Shown: one piece after another, positions 36,507 to 45,007 of the stretch
Layout: each line of letters opens with the position of its first letter
How positions within the stretch are numbered: the stretch's first letter is position 1
Assembly: GCF_017307055.1 (NCBI RefSeq)
Contig: NZ_JAFLEQ010000003.1
Span: 603,733-667,732 of the forward strand
From: Corynebacterium mendelii
GTDB lineage: Bacteria; Actinomycetota; Actinomycetes; Mycobacteriales; Mycobacteriaceae
Direction of reading: 5' to 3'
Length of the DNA: 64,000 nucleotides
The notes under the pieces: generated by a model
What the model was told of the DNA's origin: nothing
Seen by the model: the letters and a program-made list of their open reading frames with translations, nothing else
The model's database searches: none
Made by a program: the position numbers and the translations under genes

Positions 36507-37952
36507 ATTTCCGCCCTGAATCCCGCAGCCGCCCACGTCAACCGGATCATCGGGCTGGAAACCGAATACGGGGTCACCGGCCGCCTGGCGGACGGGACGG
36601 TGATCAGCCCCGACGATGTGGCCCGGGCCATGTTCCGGCCGGTGGCCGAACAGTACGGCTCGTCGAATATTTTCCACCCCGACGGCTCCCGGCTCTACCT
36701 CGATGTCGGCGCCCACCCGGAATGGGCCACCGCCGAATGCACCACCATCGACCAGTTGGCGGCCTTTGTGGCAGCCGGCGACCGCATCATCGACGGACTG
36801 GCCGTCAAAGCCGAAGGCTCCCTCGACTTCGGCGGCGACGGGGCCACCATATGGGTGCTGAAAAACAACGTCGATTCGGTGGGTAATTCCTACGGGGCGC
36901 ACGAAAACTATCTGGTCGGCCGTGACGTGGTGATCAAACGCCTGGGGGCGCTGTTTCTGCCGTTTCTCATCACCCGGCAGCTGATCTGCGGGGCAGGCAC
37001 CATCGCCCGCCCGGGTGCGGCGTACCCGGATATCGATGAGTCCTGCTTCGTTATCTCCCAGCGGGCTGATCATGTCTGGGAGGCCGTCAGTTCGGCGACC
37101 ACCCGTTCCCGCCCGATCATCAACACCCGGGATGAACCGCACGCCGATTCCTCCCGGTGGCGGCGCCTGCACGTGATCGTGGGGGATTCGAATATGGCCG
37201 ATGACAGTCTGCGGCTGAAAATCGGCTCCACCCTGCTGGTGCTGGAGATGATTGAGGCGCACGCCGCCCCCGACGGCCTGGAGTTGACCGGATCGATCGA
37301 ACAAATCCACACGGTGGCACGCGACACCACCGGCCGGGCGCCGGTTCATCTCGACCACTCGGTGACCACCACCGCGCTGGCCATCCAGCGGGCCTGGTGC
37401 GATGCGGCCGGCCGGTGGCTGGACAAGCGCCCCGAACCGGACGAGGGCAAAGGCACCCCCACCGCACAGCTCAAGGCGATCCACCGGCTGTGGACGACGG
37501 TGCTGGACTGCCTGGACAGCGGGGATCTCACGCCGATTGCCGGATCGGTGGACTGGGTGGCGAAAACAAAGCTCTTCGACGCCTATCTGGACCGCGGATT
37601 GACACTGGGCGACGCGAAGCTGGCCCGGCTGGACTACGCCTACCACGATCTGCGGCCCGGCCGGTCGGTGCTGCAGGCTCTCACGGACCGCGGGCGCATC
37701 AACAGCCGGGTCAGCGACAGTGCCATCCAGGCGGCCATCGATGCGCCGCCACCCACCACCAGGGCGGCGATCCGCGGGCGGTTTCTGCGCACCGCCGACA
37801 GGCTCGGCGCCCCGGTCACCGTCGACTGGATGCGGGTGAAACTTTCCCGCCCGGAGCCGGTTGCCGTCGAATTGCCGGACCCGTTTGCCACTGAATCGGC
37901 GGCAGTCGATGAACTGCTGGAACACATGGCGCGCCATTTTCCGGCGCAGTAG
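36507..37952 (+). CDS. pafA: Pup-protein ligase, probable ATT start codon
   Basis: PafA (481 aa as annotated) phosphorylates the C-terminal Glu of Pup and forms the isopeptide bond with a target lysine. Essential parts: G-L-E-T-E-Y-G (residues 16-22, Mg/ATP site), L-Y-L-D-V-G-A-H-P-E (catalytic Asp), N-S-Y-G-A-H-E-N-Y-L, and I-I-N-T-R-D-E-P-H-A-D. The first ATG/GTG/TTG in frame is GTG 36600, which would delete E-T-E-Y-G. The frame is open upstream to a TGA at 36432 and contains no ATG, GTG or TTG. ATT 36507 lies 2 nt after the pup stop and gives a homologous N-terminus (x-S-A-L ... R-I-I-G). CTG 36516 is the alternative. AGAAGGG (36488-36494) may be the ribosome site. Confidence 0.93.
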   Translation: MSALNPAAAHVNRIIGLETEYGVTGRLADGTVISPDDVARAMFRPVAEQYGSSNIFHPDGSRLYLDVGAHPEWATAECTTIDQLAAFVAAGDRIIDGLAVKAEGSLDFGGDGATIWVLKNNVDSVGNSYGAHENYLVGRDVVIKRLGALFLPFLITRQLICGAGTIARPGAAYPDIDESCFVISQRADHVWEAVSSATTRSRPIINTRDEPHADSSRWRRLHVIVGDSNMADDSLRLKIGSTLLVLEMIEAHAAPDGLELTGSIEQIHTVARDTTGRAPVHLDHSVTTTALAIQRAWCDAAGRWLDKRPEPDEGKGTPTAQLKAIHRLWTTVLDCLDSGDLTPIAGSVDWVAKTKLFDAYLDRGLTLGDAKLARLDYAYHDLRPGRSVLQALTDRGRINSRVSDSAIQAAIDAPPPTTRAAIRGRFLRTADRLGAPVTVDWMRVKLSRPEPVAVELPDPFATESAAVDELLEHMARHFPAQ

Positions 37953-38142
37953 CCGCACGGCGGGGGTACCCGCGGCGCGCCAAAACAAAGGCACACGGCT
38001 GCCGCGGTAGCGTTGGTGAACAAGATGGTCACCGCCGTGCGGCAGCTGCCGGCGCAGTCACCCACACCGTGTGCGGGGCATGCCGGGGCACCCGGCACGC
38101 ACGGCTTTTACACCCACGCCGAAGGACACGAGTCTTCACACC

Positions 38143-39141
38143 ATGACCGATATCACCGCCAAACCGGAACGCACACCCATCGGACCGATGGAAGAACGCC
38201 TGCTCAACCTGCTGATTTTCCTTCTGCACAGAACAGGGGGAGAAGCCTCGACGGAAACAATCGGCAACAAGGTGTTCGGCTACGAAAAACCCACCTCTGC
38301 CGACGCCCGGGAACGGCTGTCGAGCATGCTCAGCGAGGATGTCAGCCGCCTGCAGGTCACCGGTGTCCCGATCACCCGGATCGACACCGGCGGGGTGCGG
38401 CTGGACACCGATGTCTATGGGCTTCCCGAAATCGACTTCACCCCCGATGAGGCCGCGGTGATCACCCTGGCCGGTTCCCTCTCCGACGGCTCCCAGCTGG
38501 GTTCTTTCGCCCGCTCCGGGTGGCGGAAACTGAAAGTCGACGGGCGCATCGACGCAGACCGGCCGGTCAGTGAACCGGTGAAATTCCTCGACGACAATCT
38601 GTCGATGGATGATTCGGTGATCACCACGTTGCTGGCGGCCACCGACGAGAACATGGTGTGCAGCTTCGGCTACCGGGCTTTTGACAAAGCGGTGGCGGAA
38701 AAACGCAAACTCGAGCCGTGGGGCCTGGTCAACCACGAAGGCAAAATGTATCTGGTCGGCTGGGATCCGGAGAAAAAAGACACCCGGTGTTTCCGGGTGT
38801 CCAAGCTCACTGACGTGCGCAAAACCGGCGACGAGGCAACAGTCGACAAACCGGCTCCGGCCGATATCCGCGCCCTGGTTGAAAAGACCCTGGACTCCCT
38901 GGCGCCGCGGGTTGATGCGGTGGTCACCGTCAGCCCCACCGCCCCGCCGCCGGTTGTCCGTTTCGTCACCGGCGGGGTGGCCCTGCAGCCGGGGCGCTAC
39001 CGGCTGTTACATGTGGTGCGCCCGGAGCTGGTGTCCACCGCCCTGAAATTCGGCCCGGATCTTGTGGTCGAATCCCCGGCGGATGTGGTCGACGACATCG
39101 TTGCCGGCCTGGACGCCCTGATCGAACAGCACAGCAACTGA
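38143..39141 (+). CDS. pafB: WYL-domain transcription regulator PafB
   Basis: PafB (332 aa) is one half of the PafBC activator, which in mycobacteria switches on DNA-repair genes independently of LexA. The N-terminal ~60 residues form a helix-turn-helix (E-E-R-L-L-N-L-L-I-F-L-L; T-E-T-I-G-N-K-V-F-G-Y). The WYL domain (about 155-240) shows P-W-G-L-V-N-H-E-G-K-M-Y-L-V-G-W-D and the basic F-R-V-S-K-L-T-D-V strand, followed by the C-terminal extension (WCX). The start ATG 38143 begins the helix-turn-helix region. A TAGCGT box at 38006-38011 may give a leader of about 130 nt. pafC follows after 53 bp. Confidence 0.94.
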   Translation: MTDITAKPERTPIGPMEERLLNLLIFLLHRTGGEASTETIGNKVFGYEKPTSADARERLSSMLSEDVSRLQVTGVPITRIDTGGVRLDTDVYGLPEIDFTPDEAAVITLAGSLSDGSQLGSFARSGWRKLKVDGRIDADRPVSEPVKFLDDNLSMDDSVITTLLAATDENMVCSFGYRAFDKAVAEKRKLEPWGLVNHEGKMYLVGWDPEKKDTRCFRVSKLTDVRKTGDEATVDKPAPADIRALVEKTLDSLAPRVDAVVTVSPTAPPPVVRFVTGGVALQPGRYRLLHVVRPELVSTALKFGPDLVVESPADVVDDIVAGLDALIEQHSN

Positions 39142-39194
39142 AAAAAGCATCCGCCAGGAACACCGAACAGCCCGCTTGAAACGCAGGAACAACG

Positions 39195-40175
39195 ATGATG
39201 AAACAGACGAATCATTCCATAGACACAGCCCGGCGGATCAGCCTGGTGCGGTATTTGAAGCAACGGCCCACGCCCCCCAGCCCGTGGGTCGCGGCCGAGG
39301 AACTCGGTGTCGACCAGCAGACACTGAAAGAAGATTTGAAGGTCCTGGGGATGGTCGGCCTGTGCGAGAACGGCTGCGAACCCTACCTCGACGACAGTGT
39401 GCTCATCGATGAAGACGAAGACAACTACCAGCTGCAGCTGACCCGGGGGATGAAGCTCGGCCGGTCGCTGCGGCTGTCGCTGGCCGAGGCCGGCGCCCTG
39501 GTTCTGGAACTGGAGCAGCTGCGCAGCATTCCCGGTGTCGCCGAACCGGAGGCCATCGAATCGGCCCTGAACAAGCTGTTGGCCATCTGCGGCAAACGGC
39601 TGGATGTGGTCATCCGCGGCGGGGATCCGGACAAGGATCCGGATGCCGGGATCCTCACCGCCATCGCTGCGGCGCGGCAACACCGCACGGCTGTCAGCTT
39701 CGACTACCTGAAGGAAAGCGACACCACCCCGCAGCAGCGCACCATCGACCCCTATGTGGTGTTTTTCCACCACGGGCACCGCTATGTGGCCGGTTTCGAC
39801 CGGGACCGGCAGGAGCCGCGGAACTTCCGGCTCGACCGCGTCAGCAACCCCGTGGCCACCGATAGTGACCGTGATCCGCGGGCCGACAAATTCGCCTTCG
39901 ATGATGCCGACCCCTTCAACTTCGATGAAGCCCATGTGGCCAAGGCCTCAGTGGCGGGGCATCTGCGGTGGCTGGCCGACTATGAGCCGATCCAGATTTC
40001 CCGCCGGGCGCGCCGTGACGGCCTGTTCAACGCCGTCATCCGGTGGCACACCCATGATTGGATCACCTCATTTGTGCTCTCCCAGGGCGGGGGGATTACA
40101 GTGGATGTACCCGACGACGTGCGCCGGGCAGTCGCCGAACGGGCACAGCGTGCCCGCGCGGCCTACCCGTCCTAA
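39195..40175 (+). CDS. pafC: WYL-domain transcription regulator PafC
   Basis: PafC (326 aa), the partner of PafB. A winged helix-turn-helix occupies about residues 10-75 (A-R-R-I-S-L-V-R-Y-L ... A-A-E-E-L-G-V). The WYL domain (about 155-225) contains T-I-D-P-Y-V-V-F-F-H-H-G-H-R-Y-V-A-G-F-D and F-R-L-D-R-V, matching the ligand-binding fold. The ATG at 39195 follows AGGAAC; ATG 39198 is immediately next. In mycobacteria PafB and PafC act as a heterodimer bound by single-stranded DNA. Here the two genes follow pafA in the same order, so their association with the pupylation genes is kept although the proteasome is absent. Confidence 0.94.
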   Translation: MMKQTNHSIDTARRISLVRYLKQRPTPPSPWVAAEELGVDQQTLKEDLKVLGMVGLCENGCEPYLDDSVLIDEDEDNYQLQLTRGMKLGRSLRLSLAEAGALVLELEQLRSIPGVAEPEAIESALNKLLAICGKRLDVVIRGGDPDKDPDAGILTAIAAARQHRTAVSFDYLKESDTTPQQRTIDPYVVFFHHGHRYVAGFDRDRQEPRNFRLDRVSNPVATDSDRDPRADKFAFDDADPFNFDEAHVAKASVAGHLRWLADYEPIQISRRARRDGLFNAVIRWHTHDWITSFVLSQGGGITVDVPDDVRRAVAERAQRARAAYPS

Positions 40176-40295
40176 GACACCACCGGCCTGCACGTCGTAG
40201 AGCCGACCACATCTGTGGGTGGCCCGCCCTAGCTGCACCGGCACCCGATTGCCGGTGCGGCCGGACACCCCAACGCCGACCACCAGGACCACGAC

Positions 40296-40571
40296 ATGCC
40301 CTCTCTCGGTTTCCCCGAAATTCTTCTCCTCCTTGTCCTCATCGTCGTTTTGTTCGGCGCCAAACGGCTGCCCGATGCCGCCCGGTCTCTGGGGCGCTCG
40401 ATGCGCATCTTCAAATCGGAGGTCAAGGAAATGGCCAACGACGACGACAACCCCCAGCCACAGCAGATCACCGGCACCGGCTACCAGGCTCCGCAGCCCG
40501 GTCAACCGAACCCGGCCGCTTCCCAACAGCAGCCGGTTGACCCCTTAAACAACCCCAACCAGCAGCAGTAA
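40296..40571 (+). CDS. tatA: twin-arginine translocase subunit TatA
   Basis: TatA (91 aa) forms the pore-like oligomer of the twin-arginine export system for folded proteins. It has the single N-terminal membrane helix ([15 protein letters not shown]), the hinge F-G-A-K-R-L-P-D, and the amphipathic helix [16 protein letters not shown]. The last ~45 residues are a Pro/Gln/Asn-rich cytoplasmic tail. AGGA lies 7 nt before the ATG. tatC follows after 151 bp; tatB is not adjacent and is normally elsewhere in actinobacteria. Confidence 0.96.
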   Translation: MPSLGFPEILLLLVLIVVLFGAKRLPDAARSLGRSMRIFKSEVKEMANDDDNPQPQQITGTGYQAPQPGQPNPAASQQQPVDPLNNPNQQQ

Positions 40572-40722
40572 AAAACACCAGCCACACCAGACGACGGCCG
40601 GGACGGCAGTCATCTGCCGCCGGGGGCCGGCCCATGACACGCGCCCGGCACCGCCAGTGCAGATGCCCGCGCCCGGCTGCCTGACCCCCCGCACCTTCAA
40701 CACCGGTTGTGATCTTCCACCT

Positions 40723-41796
40723 ATGACTGACACTGACAATCAGCGCCGCAGGCTGCGGCTGCCGGTGCGCCGCAAAGGCGGCGCCGACGGGTCGATGAGT
40801 CTGGTGGAGCATCTGCAGGAACTGCGCCGCCGGGTGATTGTGTCGGTGGCGGCGCTGTGTGTGGGCACCATCATCGGCTACATCTGGTACGCGCAGGGGG
40901 TGCACATCGCGGTCGGGGCGGTCAACATCCGTATCCCCACCCTGGGCGATATTTTGCGGGGACCCTACTGTGACATCCCCCCGGAGCGGCGCGCCGATTT
41001 CTCCGCCGACGGGGAATGCAAGCTGCTGGCCACCGCGCCATTTGACATGTTCATGCTGCGGCTGAAAGCCGGTGCGCTGGCCGGGGCGGTGTTTTCCTCC
41101 CCGGTGTGGCTGGGGCAGCTGTGGGGGTTTATCACCCCGGGGTTGATGAAAAACGAGAAACGTATCTCGCGGATATTCATTTCCCTGGCGGTGCTGCTGT
41201 TTACCGCCGGGGCGGTGCTGGCCTACTTCATTGTCTCCGTGGGCCTGAGTTTTCTGTTGTCCATCGGCCAGGACACGCAGACCACCGCCCTCAACGGCAT
41301 GCTCTACTTCAAGTTCCTGCTGACGCTGCTGGTGATTTTCGGCATCTCTTTCGAGGTGCCGCTGATAGTGGTGATGCTCAACATCCTCGGGCTGCTTCCC
41401 TATGAGGCGGTCCGTGACAAGCGGCGCATAATCATTGTCGTGCTGTTTTGTTTCGCCGCTGTGGCCACCCCCGGCCAGGATCCTTTCTCGATGCTGGTGC
41501 TGGGCCTGGTGCTGTGTCTGCTGGTGGAGCTGGCGTTCCAGTTCTGCCGGATCAACGACCGCCGGCGCACAGTCAACCGGCCCGAATGGCTCGATGTCGA
41601 CGACACGCAGGCATCACGCCTGGATTCGGCCGCCACCGGTGCCGGTGGGGTGCAGCCGATCGAACCCGCCCAACCGCTCGGGCCGGTGCAGCCGGTGCGC
41701 CCCGGTTCCTACGGATCCGCCGCAGCGCAACCCCCCGGCCTGCGGCGGGGCGGACAGCAGCAGCCGGGTCCCGGTGACTTCGACGACGTGGTCTAA
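40723..41796 (+). CDS. tatC: twin-arginine translocase subunit TatC
   Basis: TatC (357 aa) is the receptor for twin-arginine signal peptides. The cytoplasmic N-terminus has the conserved M-S-L-V-E-H-L-Q-E-L-R-R-R that contacts the twin arginines, followed by six membrane helices between about residues 35 and 270. Other conserved features are the periplasmic F-x2-P-G-L region (W-G-F-I-T-P-G-L) and F-E-V-P-L-I. A 95-residue cytoplasmic C-terminal tail is rich in Pro, Gln and Gly and is longer than in E. coli, a trait of actinobacterial TatC. The ATG at 40723 was preferred because the upstream in-frame residues are not conserved. Confidence 0.96.
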   Translation: MTDTDNQRRRLRLPVRRKGGADGSMSLVEHLQELRRRVIVSVAALCVGTIIGYIWYAQGVHIAVGAVNIRIPTLGDILRGPYCDIPPERRADFSADGECKLLATAPFDMFMLRLKAGALAGAVFSSPVWLGQLWGFITPGLMKNEKRISRIFISLAVLLFTAGAVLAYFIVSVGLSFLLSIGQDTQTTALNGMLYFKFLLTLLVIFGISFEVPLIVVMLNILGLLPYEAVRDKRRIIIVVLFCFAAVATPGQDPFSMLVLGLVLCLLVELAFQFCRINDRRRTVNRPEWLDVDDTQASRLDSAATGAGGVQPIEPAQPLGPVQPVRPGSYGSAAAQPPGLRRGGQQQPGPGDFDDVV

Positions 41797-41863
41797 ACCT
41801 CCTTCTTCCCGCGGGCTGTCACATCTGCGGCCACACGCTGCCCGCGGCGGCCCATCCGCCCGC

Positions 41864-41869
41864 TAGGGT
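41864..41869 (+). promoter_or_regulatory. -10 box TAGGGT for the helicase pseudoenzyme gene
   Basis: TAGGGT ends 7 nt before ATG 41877 and predicts a leaderless transcript, separate from tatC. Confidence 0.5.
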
Positions 41870-41876
41870 GGTTGTC

Positions 41877-44800
41877 ATGGAACCGGGTTCTTTTTCGCGA
41901 ACTGACGAGCACACTGCCACCGCCGCAAGCACGGTGGAATCGTTTTTCACCGGGCTTGACCGGCAGGCCGAACCGCACCAGCTTCAGGCCTGTGAACTGG
42001 TGGCCGGCGGCGCCAATGTGCTGTTGTCCGCTCTTCCCGGAGCCGGGGCCAGGTTGATCGGCGCGTTCGCCGCCTGGCACAACCGGGACACCGGGGGCCG
42101 CTGCGCCTGGATTGTCGATGCCCCTCTCACCGCCACCCACCGGCGGCGGGAACTGGAGAACCTGCTCGACGGCACCAAGGTCGGCCTGATCATGGACGGC
42201 CGCGAAATCAACGCCGACGCACCGGTGGTGGTGACCACCGTGGAGATCATGCGCACCCGCATGCACACCCTTCCCGGGCGTTTCGCCGCCTTGAACAAAG
42301 TCATTTTGGACGGGGTGCACCACATCGGGGACAGGGTCAGTGGACCGGCGTGGGAAGAAGTGATGATGGCGGTGGGCGGATCGGTGCCCTATGTCGCCAT
42401 CTGTGACCGGGGTCCCGACGCCGCCGATCTTGCCGTGTGGCTGGGCAACCTGGGGCAGAAAGTGGAGCTGGTCACCGTTGACACCCGGCCGGTGCCGCTG
42501 AAACACTGGGTTATTGCCGCTGATGCTTTGCTTCCCCTGCACGAGTCGCAGCACGCCGACGGCCACGCCGGAACCACCGCCGCAAGCCCCGCCGGGCAGA
42601 CCGGTGGGGACAACCACGGCGACGGCGGTGACGGCACCCCGGTGACGTTTACCGGTGCCGGGAAGACGGCGACCGCTGCCGGGCGCAGCGACCGGGGGCA
42701 ACCGGGCGGGGAGCCGACCCGGGAGGAATTGTTCGACCAGCTGCTGGCCCTGGCCCGGGCATCGGTGCCCCCGGAGACGACGAGCCTGTGGGGTCCGCGG
42801 CGGCCCAAGGGGCAGAAAGTTCCGCCGGTCAACTGGGGCAGACGTCCCTTGGTCGCCGGCTCGTCGACCGGATACCACCGGCAGCTGGAGATACTGGCCG
42901 ACAATGCGATGCTGCCGGCCGTGGTGGTGGTTCCCGGCCGGTTGCGCTGCGACCAGGTCGCCGAATCCTGTCTCGCGCATGAAGTGCGCCTGACCGACAA
43001 GCAGGAAAGTGCCGCTATCCGGCGGATCGTGGAGGCCGCCGTGGCCGGCATCCCGATCGAGGATCTCGACGAGCTGCGTTTTTCGGTGCTGCGCAGTCAA
43101 CTGGTCGCGGGCTATGCCGCCCACCACACCGGGGTGCTGCCGCTTTTCCGCCGCATGATTGAGGATCTATTTGTCCGCGGGCTGGTCAAGGTGGTGTTCA
43201 CCGCCGGGGAAGAGGAGGCGTTGTTCACCCCGCAGACAAAAACAGTGGTGCTGTCCTCCAGGCGCCACCACACACCGGAAGCCGAGGAACAGATCACCGC
43301 CAGTACCTGGGCGCGGCTGGCGGCCCGGGCGGGACGCAAAGGCCTGGACGACTACGGGCATGCGGTGGTGGTGGCCGATGACACGGTCACTGCCGCACAG
43401 CTGGCCGCCATGGCCACCGGAATTCCACCTCGGTTGAAATCGGCTCTGGTGCCCTACCACGGCATGGCCGCCCGGCTGACCGACGCCTACGGCTACCACC
43501 GTGCCCGCACCCTGGTGGCGTGCTCTTTCGCCGAACGCCGCGACCGTACCTTTACCGGGGAGATCACCGCCCGGATCCGGGAAGCGGAAACAATGGTCGA
43601 CAAGCTTCACACAGCGATTGCCGACAACGCCGGCCAGGCGCCGGGCACAACCGGCCGCGACGAGATGGTTCAACTGGTGGTTGACTACGCATTATTGTGC
43701 AACCAGCGGATGAGCCATCTGGATTATCTGGCCGGTCAGGCCCACAGAAATCTGCGGCGCACAATCGCAAAGCGGCTGACGGAATTCAACCACGGTGATG
43801 TCATCGCCCTTCCGGGCAGACGCTCGACCCGGCTGGCGGCCGTGGTCAACGATTCCGCCCCGCAGGGCAACGACCCGGTGGTCCATATTTTCCACCCGTC
43901 CGGCCGCGGCGAATGGCTCACCGCCGACTCTGTGGCCTACCCGCCGGTGAAAGTCGGGGTGATGCGGCTGGAACGCCCGCCGAAAAACGCGGCCCGCCCA
44001 CGGAGCAGGAAAATCTCCGCCTCCCCGGTCTCGAGGCGCAAAAGAGCGGAGTCATTTTCCCGGGTCCCCGACTACCGGGCACAGGTCAGTGCCGGGTTTG
44101 CCGCCGGAAAATACCCGGTGCCCGATTTCCCCGAACGCAGTATCGGCGACGACTATTTGAGCGCCCTTGATGACCGGATAGCCGCCCACCCGGTCCACGG
44201 CTGGGAGGAACGTGAGCTGATGCGGCTGCTCGCCGACCGGCTGATCGAAGCCCGCCGCTCGCTGGCGCAGCTTCGCGACCAGCGCATCGAACTCGGGGTC
44301 GGCACCACCCGGATTTTCGACATCACCTGCAGCCAGCTGACCTCACTGGGCTACATGGACGATGCGACGGCACAGCACACCGCTGCCGATCCGGCCGACG
44401 GCGACGATGACGGTGACGGTGACGTTGACGGAAAAACCGCCGTCGCCGACAAAAAGCTCACGGCGACCGGCACACTGCTGGCCGGGCTGACCGGACGGTT
44501 TTCGTTGCTGGCCGCCGAATGCATCAGCCGCGGGGTGTGGTCGGGGCTGTCACCGGCCGAGCTTGCCGGTGTGGCGTCGATGTGCACCGGACCGGCGGGC
44601 AACACAACCGGTGTCGAAGCGCCCACCCGCGCCATGCAGTTCGCCATGACCGTCACCCGAATGACCTGGTGGCAGCTGGAGCAGTCCGCCCGCGCCCGCG
44701 GTCTTGCCCCGGCCCAAGCCCCCAACGAGCAGGCCTGTGTGGCCATGTATCTGTGGACGACGGGCAAGACACTGGCCGAATGCCGGGAAACCGCCCGGCT

Positions 44801-44963
44801 GGCCGGACAGTCGCTGTCACCGGGAATGTTCGTCGACTGGGCACAGGCCACCACCCGGCTGCTGGAAACGATTGTCACCCTCAGCGGGGACCGGCACCTG
44901 GCCGCCGTCGCCTCGCAGGCGATCAGCCACATCCGCCGCGGGGTGGTCACCTGGGGCTACTGA
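41877..44963 (+). CDS. catalytically dead Ski2/Mtr4-like helicase paralogue
   Basis: A 1028-residue paralogue of the adjacent HelY, collinear over its whole length, in which the ATPase motifs are lost. Motif I reads L-P-G-A-G-A-R (53-59) instead of P-T-G-A-G-K-T, so the phosphate-binding Lys is gone. Motif II reads D-G-V-H (145-148) instead of D-E-I-H, so the catalytic Glu is gone. Motif III reads I-C-D-R-G instead of L-S-A-T. Motif VI, R-L-A-A-R-A-G-R-K-G-L-D (480-491), is partly kept. A Gly/Asp/Ala-rich insertion (about 225-280) separates the RecA domains. The long frame is intact and has its own -10 box, so it looks like a maintained pseudoenzyme rather than a decaying gene. Its role is inferred only: RNA binding, or partner of HelY. 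Confidence 0.88.
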   Translation: MEPGSFSRTDEHTATAASTVESFFTGLDRQAEPHQLQACELVAGGANVLLSALPGAGARLIGAFAAWHNRDTGGRCAWIVDAPLTATHRRRELENLLDGTKVGLIMDGREINADAPVVVTTVEIMRTRMHTLPGRFAALNKVILDGVHHIGDRVSGPAWEEVMMAVGGSVPYVAICDRGPDAADLAVWLGNLGQKVELVTVDTRPVPLKHWVIAADALLPLHESQHADGHAGTTAASPAGQTGGDNHGDGGDGTPVTFTGAGKTATAAGRSDRGQPGGEPTREELFDQLLALARASVPPETTSLWGPRRPKGQKVPPVNWGRRPLVAGSSTGYHRQLEILADNAMLPAVVVVPGRLRCDQVAESCLAHEVRLTDKQESAAIRRIVEAAVAGIPIEDLDELRFSVLRSQLVAGYAAHHTGVLPLFRRMIEDLFVRGLVKVVFTAGEEEALFTPQTKTVVLSSRRHHTPEAEEQITASTWARLAARAGRKGLDDYGHAVVVADDTVTAAQLAAMATGIPPRLKSALVPYHGMAARLTDAYGYHRARTLVACSFAERRDRTFTGEITARIREAETMVDKLHTAIADNAGQAPGTTGRDEMVQLVVDYALLCNQRMSHLDYLAGQAHRNLRRTIAKRLTEFNHGDVIALPGRRSTRLAAVVNDSAPQGNDPVVHIFHPSGRGEWLTADSVAYPPVKVGVMRLERPPKNAARPRSRKISASPVSRRKRAESFSRVPDYRAQVSAGFAAGKYPVPDFPERSIGDDYLSALDDRIAAHPVHGWEERELMRLLADRLIEARRSLAQLRDQRIELGVGTTRIFDITCSQLTSLGYMDDATAQHTAADPADGDDDGDGDVDGKTAVADKKLTATGTLLAGLTGRFSLLAAECISRGVWSGLSPAELAGVASMCTGPAGNTTGVEAPTRAMQFAMTVTRMTWWQLEQSARARGLAPAQAPNEQACVAMYLWTTGKTLAECRETARLAGQSLSPGMFVDWAQATTRLLETIVTLSGDRHLAAVASQAISHIRRGVVTWGY

Positions 44964-44994
44964 CAGGCCGCGACGACTGTGGGGCACCAGCGGT

Positions 44995-45000
44995 TATCCT
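44995..45000 (+). promoter_or_regulatory. -10 box TATCCT for helY
   Basis: TATCCT ends 7 nt before ATG 45008 and lies in the 44-bp gap after the paralogue gene, so helY may be transcribed on its own. Confidence 0.5.
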
Positions 45001-45007
45001 TGGTGCC

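Noticed and set aside
36505-38142. prcB/prcA proteasome genes near pup
   Set aside because: Only pafA and a 190-bp gap are present; no N-terminal-nucleophile protease sequence was seen anywhere in the window.
38013-38450. Open frame starting just after a -10-like box before pafB
   Set aside because: Runs out of frame into pafB, has low-complexity composition and no similarity.
41877-44963. Treating the degenerate helicase as a pseudogene
   Set aside because: The frame is intact over 3 kb, has its own promoter-like signal and keeps non-catalytic landmarks, so it was called as a CDS.
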